Notes under the pieces: model-generated
Told to the model about the DNA's origin: nothing
What the model saw: only the letters and a program-made list of their open reading frames with translations
The model's database searches: none
Assembly: GCF_031085175.1 (NCBI RefSeq)
Contig: NZ_JAVHUY010000054.1
Span: 1 to 64,000 of the forward strand
Direction: 5' to 3'
Source of the DNA: Phytohabitans maris
GTDB lineage: Bacteria; Actinomycetota; Actinomycetes; Mycobacteriales; Micromonosporaceae
DNA length: 64,000 bases
Made by a program: the position numbers and the translations under genes
Part shown: positions 60,773 to 64,000 of the stretch, piece by piece
Layout of the letters: every line of letters starts with the position of its first letter
Position numbering within the stretch: the stretch's first letter is position 1

Positions 60773-61975
60773 CTAGCCGGCGGCCTTCGATTCCAGGTAG
60801 CGGCGCTCGGGCAGGCTCAGCGTGCGCTGGGCGGCCAGCCGGTACTGCTCGCGTGCCGCCGCCCGGTCGCCGGCGAGGTCGAGCAGGTGCGCGCGGACCG
60901 CGTGTACCCGATGATGGCCGGCCAGGGCCGGCTCGGCCGCGGCGCGCTCCAGCTGGGCCAGGCCGGCCGCCGGGCCGTACACCATGGCGACCGCGACGAT
61001 GCGGTTGAGGGTGACCATCGGTCCGGGGGCGAGGCGGTCCAGGAGGTCGTAGAGGCCGAGGATCTGCCGCCAGTCGGTGTCTTCGGCGCGGGTGGCCTCG
61101 TCGTGCACGGCGGCGATCGCGGCCTGCAGCTGGTACGGCCCGATCTCGGTGACCGCCAGCGCCGCCATGACCAGCCCCACGCCCTCCGCTATCGCCGCGC
61201 CGTTCCAGAGCGTGCGGTCCTGCTCCGCGAGCGGTACCAGGCCGCCGTCCGCCCGGGTGCGGGCCGGCCGGCGGGCGTCGGTGAGCAGCATGAGCGCGAG
61301 CAGGCCGGCGACCTCGCCGTCGCCCGGCAGCTGGGCCTGGAGCTGGCGGGCGAGCCGGATCGCCTCGGTGGTCAGCTCGACGCGGTGCAGTGCCGGGCCG
61401 GAACTCGCCGTGTACCCCTCATTGAAGATCAGGTAGAGCACGCGCAGCACGGCGGCGAGCCGGGCCGGCCGTTCACCCGGGGAGGGCAGGCGAAACTCGG
61501 CGCCGCTCGCCTTGATCCGCTGTTTGGCCCGGCTGATCCGCTGGCCGATCGTGGCCTCCGGCACGAGGAACGCGCGGGCGATCTCCCCCGTGGTGAGACC
61601 GCCCACCGCGCGCAGCGTCAGCGCCACCTGCGAAGCCGTGGTGAGCGCCGGGTGGCAGCAGAGGAACAGCAGCGTGAGCGTGTCGTCGACCGCCGAGGGC
61701 GGCTCGGTGCCCGGCGGCTCGAGGAGCATCACCGACTCCTCGCGCCGCCGGCGGGCCACCTCGTTGCGCCACAGCTCGACGCGGCGGCGGGAGGCGACCC
61801 TGATCAGCCAGCCCCGCGGGTTGGCCGGCACGCCGTCGACCGGCCACTGGGTGGCGGCCGCGAGCAGCGCCTCCTGTACCGCGTCTTCGCAGGTCTCGAA
61901 GCCGCCGTGGTGCCGCACGAGCGCGGTGAGCACGTGTGGCGCGTGCTCGCGCAGCAGCGATTCGACCTCGGTCAC
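60773..61975 (-). CDS. ECF42-type RNA polymerase sigma factor with TPR domain
   Basis: GTG 61975 overlaps the stop of the upstream YCII-like gene (GTGA). The 400 residues begin with sigma region 2 (HHGGFETCEDAVQEALLAAATQWP and PRGWLIRVASRRRVEL). Region 4 follows (LTLRAVGGLTTGEIARAFLVPEATIGQRISRAKQRI), and then about 220 residues of helical, TPR-like domain. The pairing with a DGPF/YCII protein and this long C-terminal domain define group ECF42. The predicted promoter at 62384-62411 suggests autoregulation. Confidence 0.9.
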   Translation of the reverse strand: MTEVESLLREHAPHVLTALVRHHGGFETCEDAVQEALLAAATQWPVDGVPANPRGWLIRVASRRRVELWRNEVARRRREESVMLLEPPGTEPPSAVDDTLTLLFLCCHPALTTASQVALTLRAVGGLTTGEIARAFLVPEATIGQRISRAKQRIKASGAEFRLPSPGERPARLAAVLRVLYLIFNEGYTASSGPALHRVELTTEAIRLARQLQAQLPGDGEVAGLLALMLLTDARRPARTRADGGLVPLAEQDRTLWNGAAIAEGVGLVMAALAVTEIGPYQLQAAIAAVHDEATRAEDTDWRQILGLYDLLDRLAPGPMVTLNRIVAVAMVYGPAAGLAQLERAAAEPALAGHHRVHAVRAHLLDLAGDRAAAREQYRLAAQRTLSLPERRYLESKAAG

Positions 61976-62343
61976 ATGTCGGGACCGTTCATCGCGAGGA
62001 TCGGCCGCACCTCGACCAGGCCGAGACCCGCCTCCGGTACCCGCGCCGCGATCTCCATGGCCCGCTCGAAGCTCTCGCAGTCGACCAGGAAGAAGCCGGC
62101 GAGCTGCTCCTTCGTCTCCGGAAACGGCCCGTCGGTGGCGAGCGACTGACCCTCGGCCGCCGGCACCCGCCGCCCCTGCGAGGGGTCGGCCAGCGCCTCG
62201 GAGATGACCATTTCGCCCGAGGCGGCCAGGCTCTCGTCCAGCTCCGCGTACGCCCGCCATCCCTCGGCGCGCTCCGCGTCGGAGAAGCTCTCCCAGATCT
62301 CGCGCGACTTCGGGTTGTGCCAGATCATGATCAGATACTTCAT
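61972..62343 (-). CDS. YCII/DGPF-family protein, ECF42 partner
   Basis: ATG 62343 follows GGAGG and gives 123 residues: MKYLIMIWHNPKSREIWESF, ATDGPFPETKEQLAGFF (the DGPF motif) and AMEIAARVPEAGLGLVEVRPI. YCII-type proteins are small ferredoxin-like alpha/beta dimers. In ECF42 loci this gene is the constant partner of the sigma factor, and its role is not known. It is the first gene of the two-gene operon. Confidence 0.92.
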   Translation of the reverse strand: MKYLIMIWHNPKSREIWESFSDAERAEGWRAYAELDESLAASGEMVISEALADPSQGRRVPAAEGQSLATDGPFPETKEQLAGFFLVDCESFERAMEIAARVPEAGLGLVEVRPILAMNGPDM

Positions 62344-62383
62344 CGGGTACCTCCGGGGTCTCGACGCCCTTTCCTACCCCATA

Positions 62384-62411
62384 GGTCGAGGCCGGCCGCC
62401 GATTTTCGACA
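62384..62411 (-). promoter_or_regulatory. Predicted ECF42-dependent promoter
   Basis: On the minus strand TGTCGA (62411-62406) and CGACC (62388-62384) are 17 bases apart, 41 bases before the YCII-like ATG. From memory, ECF42 promoters carry TGTCGA at -35 and CGA(T/C)C at -10, so this fits an autoregulated operon. Confidence 0.6.
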
Positions 62412-62469
62412 CGCCCGGCACCCCGACCTCCCTTCGATCACAGCCCAGCACCCCGACTCCGAAAGCTCT

Positions 62470-64000
62470 CTAGAGCCCCTCGGACACCGCCGCGGCCACC
62501 TTCAGCCAGGCGTCGAGAGTGGCGTTGGAGAGCTGGCCATACGGGATCGGCTCGCCGGTGTCGATCACGCGGTCGTACGGCGCGAGCAGCACCGCGCGGG
62601 TGCGCGCCTCGAAGTGCCGCTGTATCGGGACAAGGTCGATGTCCTTGGCGCGGGGTGGCATCGAGACCACCGTGACCGCCTGCCGCACCAGCCGGGTGCG
62701 CCCGGACTGCTCCAAGTGGTCGAGCATGCGGGCGGCGGGCTCGGCCGAGTCGTTACGCGCCGACATGGTGACGACGAGCTGGTCGGTGGCGTCGATGGCG
62801 GCCTGCCAGTTCTGCGCCCGCACGTTGTTGCCGGTGTCCACGAAGATCAGCTTGTAGAACCGGCTGACCACCTCACGGATCTCGCCGAACGCGTGTGCCG
62901 TCAGCATCTCGCCCGCCGTCGCCGACTCGTCCGACGCCAGTACGTCGAACATGCCCTCGCCCTGCGCCCGTACGTACTGCGAGAGGTCGCCCACCCGCCC
63001 CCGCGCGCCCTGAAAGCTGGAGAGGTCGCGGAGCATGTCGCGCACGGTACGGCTGTGGAAGTCCTGCTGCGCCCGCATGCCGAGCGTGCCCTGGGTCTCG
63101 TTGTTGTCCCAGGCCAGCACATAGCCGCCGCGCTTCTGCCCGAACGTCATCGCGAGCAGCAGCACCGCCACCGTCTTGCCGGCACCGCCCTTGGGGTTGA
63201 CCACGGTCACCTGCCGCAGCCCGCCGAAGTTGCGCCGCACCTTTTCGACGTCCTGCCGGAACTCCTGCTCGTGGCGCCCGGGCGCCAGCTTGACCAGGCC
63301 CAGCGTGGACTTGTTGACCGCCGCCCGCATGCCGGTGCGGGCCACCGGCTCGGGCGGACGGACCGCACGGCGCCGCGCGAACTCCTCCGCCGTCGGCACG
63401 CCCGGCTCCGTCGGCCGCAAGGGCTGCTCCTGGTACGGCTGCTGCGGCACCCGATAGACGCCGGGCGCTTCCGGCCGGGGCGGCATCGCGGTGACCCCAG
63501 GGTGCACCTGGTGCGGCTGCCCGGCGCCAGGCTGGGTGGGGAGCGTCGCCGGGTCCCCCTGCGCCGCCGGCCAATCCTGCGCGGGGTACGCGTTCGCGGC
63601 GGGATGGCCACCCTGCGCAGGATTGGCCGGCGTGCCGTGCGGGGTGACGCCGTGCTGCGGGTGGCCGGGAGCCGCGCTTGAGCCGGGCGCGAAGGCCTGG
63701 CCCGGCGGTGCCGCCCACGGCGAACCGGGCGGGTGGTGCAACGGCGCGGCCCCGGCCCACGGGTCGGCGGGCGGCTGCAGCGACTGGTTGTTGGTGGGCA
63801 CGTCATCCGCGCGCGGCGGCGCCCACCCACCCGCTGGCGCGCCGTGACCGTTGGGCGTGGGCGGCGGGGTCCACTGTGGACCGCCATTGGGTGGCGCGGC
63901 CTGGGCCGGTCCGGCGCCGTTCCCCGGTGCTCCGGCGCTGTTCCCGGCCGCTCCGGCACTGTTCCATGGCGCTCCGGCGCCTGGATAGGCGTGGCCGCCC
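62470..64000 (-). CDS. ParA/MinD-like ATPase with Pro/Gly-rich N-terminus (5' partial)
   Basis: The frame is open to base 64000, so the gene starts outside the window. At least 140 N-terminal residues are Pro/Gly/Ala/Gln-rich and disordered. The C-terminal 250 residues form a deviant-Walker ATPase: VVNPKGGAGKTVAVLLLA, with the signature lysine (KGGAGKT), LAWDNNETQGTLG in place of the Walker A' region, and FVDTGNNV. It resembles actinomycete cell-pole or septum-positioning ATPases of the SCO5717 type (by memory). The partner and cargo are unknown. Confidence 0.82.
   Translation of the reverse strand, partial: GGHAYPGAGAPWNSAGAAGNSAGAPGNGAGPAQAAPPNGGPQWTPPPTPNGHGAPAGGWAPPRADDVPTNNQSLQPPADPWAGAAPLHHPPGSPWAAPPGQAFAPGSSAAPGHPQHGVTPHGTPANPAQGGHPAANAYPAQDWPAAQGDPATLPTQPGAGQPHQVHPGVTAMPPRPEAPGVYRVPQQPYQEQPLRPTEPGVPTAEEFARRRAVRPPEPVARTGMRAAVNKSTLGLVKLAPGRHEQEFRQDVEKVRRNFGGLRQVTVVNPKGGAGKTVAVLLLAMTFGQKRGGYVLAWDNNETQGTLGMRAQQDFHSRTVRDMLRDLSSFQGARGRVGDLSQYVRAQGEGMFDVLASDESATAGEMLTAHAFGEIREVVSRFYKLIFVDTGNNVRAQNWQAAIDATDQLVVTMSARNDSAEPAARMLDHLEQSGRTRLVRQAVTVVSMPPRAKDIDLVPIQRHFEARTRAVLLAPYDRVIDTGEPIPYGQLSNATLDAWLKVAAAVSEGL

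Overview
The window is high-GC DNA from an actinomycete, most likely of the Micromonosporaceae. GTG and TTG starts are common, several genes look leaderless, and convergent genes pack tightly or overlap. Regulators are actinobacterial: an HspR/HAIR heat-shock circuit, a TCGAAC-N4-GTTCGA SOS box and a ydaO-type riboswitch. The gene set (Fe-S reductase, dcd, dnaK-grpE-dnaJ-hspR, fba, dedA, pyrE, clpB, a DUF3151 gene) recalls one arc of the Mycobacterium tuberculosis chromosome (about Rv0321 to Rv0384, from memory), so most of the window is vertically inherited core with lineage-specific inserts. The species cannot be named from the sequence.

Layout. 1-5.1 kb: membrane Fe-S reductase (5' end cut off by the window edge), VanZ-like protein and two CNNM/CorC transporters. 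5.1-9.3 kb: envelope genes (peptidoglycan amidase, LamG-like protein, NlpC/P60 hydrolase behind a c-di-AMP riboswitch). 9.4-11.7 kb: dcd and a PPOX flavoprotein diverging from an SOS box, then an M43 metalloprotease. 11.8-13.6 kb: tRNA-Gly(CCC) followed by an 815-bp insert that ends in a copy of the tRNA 3' end, then a vapBC pair and a 26-bp tandem repeat. 13.6-20.7 kb: MazG-like pyrophosphohydrolase, phosphoribosyltransferase, RlpA-like protein, PP2C phosphatase, a 25-residue ORF, FadE5-like dehydrogenase, two DUF6458 proteins around a SixA phosphatase, and a hemolysin III protein. 20.7-24.9 kb: 5-oxoprolinase genes pxpB-pxpC-pxpA and a thioredoxin/NHL protein. 25-29.1 kb: one 1347-residue, mostly disordered FG/proline-rich membrane protein. 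29.4-33 kb: 2-oxoacid dehydrogenase E1a-E1b-E2. 34.7-41 kb: an operon of two dynamin-like GTPases and two further proteins.

41.2-51.6 kb is a protein-quality-control block. The dnaK-grpE-dnaJ-hspR operon and clpB each have a HAIR element, so HspR probably represses both. Between them lie a KhtTU-like cation/proton antiporter and small genes. 51.6-60.7 kb holds membrane proteins, an SDR, pyrE, an ArsR regulator, dedA, fba, a LOG-like protein and DUF3151. 60.8-62.4 kb is an ECF42-type sigma factor with its YCII/DGPF partner and a matching autoregulatory promoter. The window ends inside a ParA/MinD-like ATPase with a Pro/Gly-rich N-terminus.

Most notable beyond core genes: a three-copy intergenic repeat (18.7, 23.0, 60.7 kb) always at gene 3' ends; the tRNA-bounded mini-insert with a possible new toxin-antitoxin-like pair; the FG-rich membrane protein; and the dynamin-like operon.
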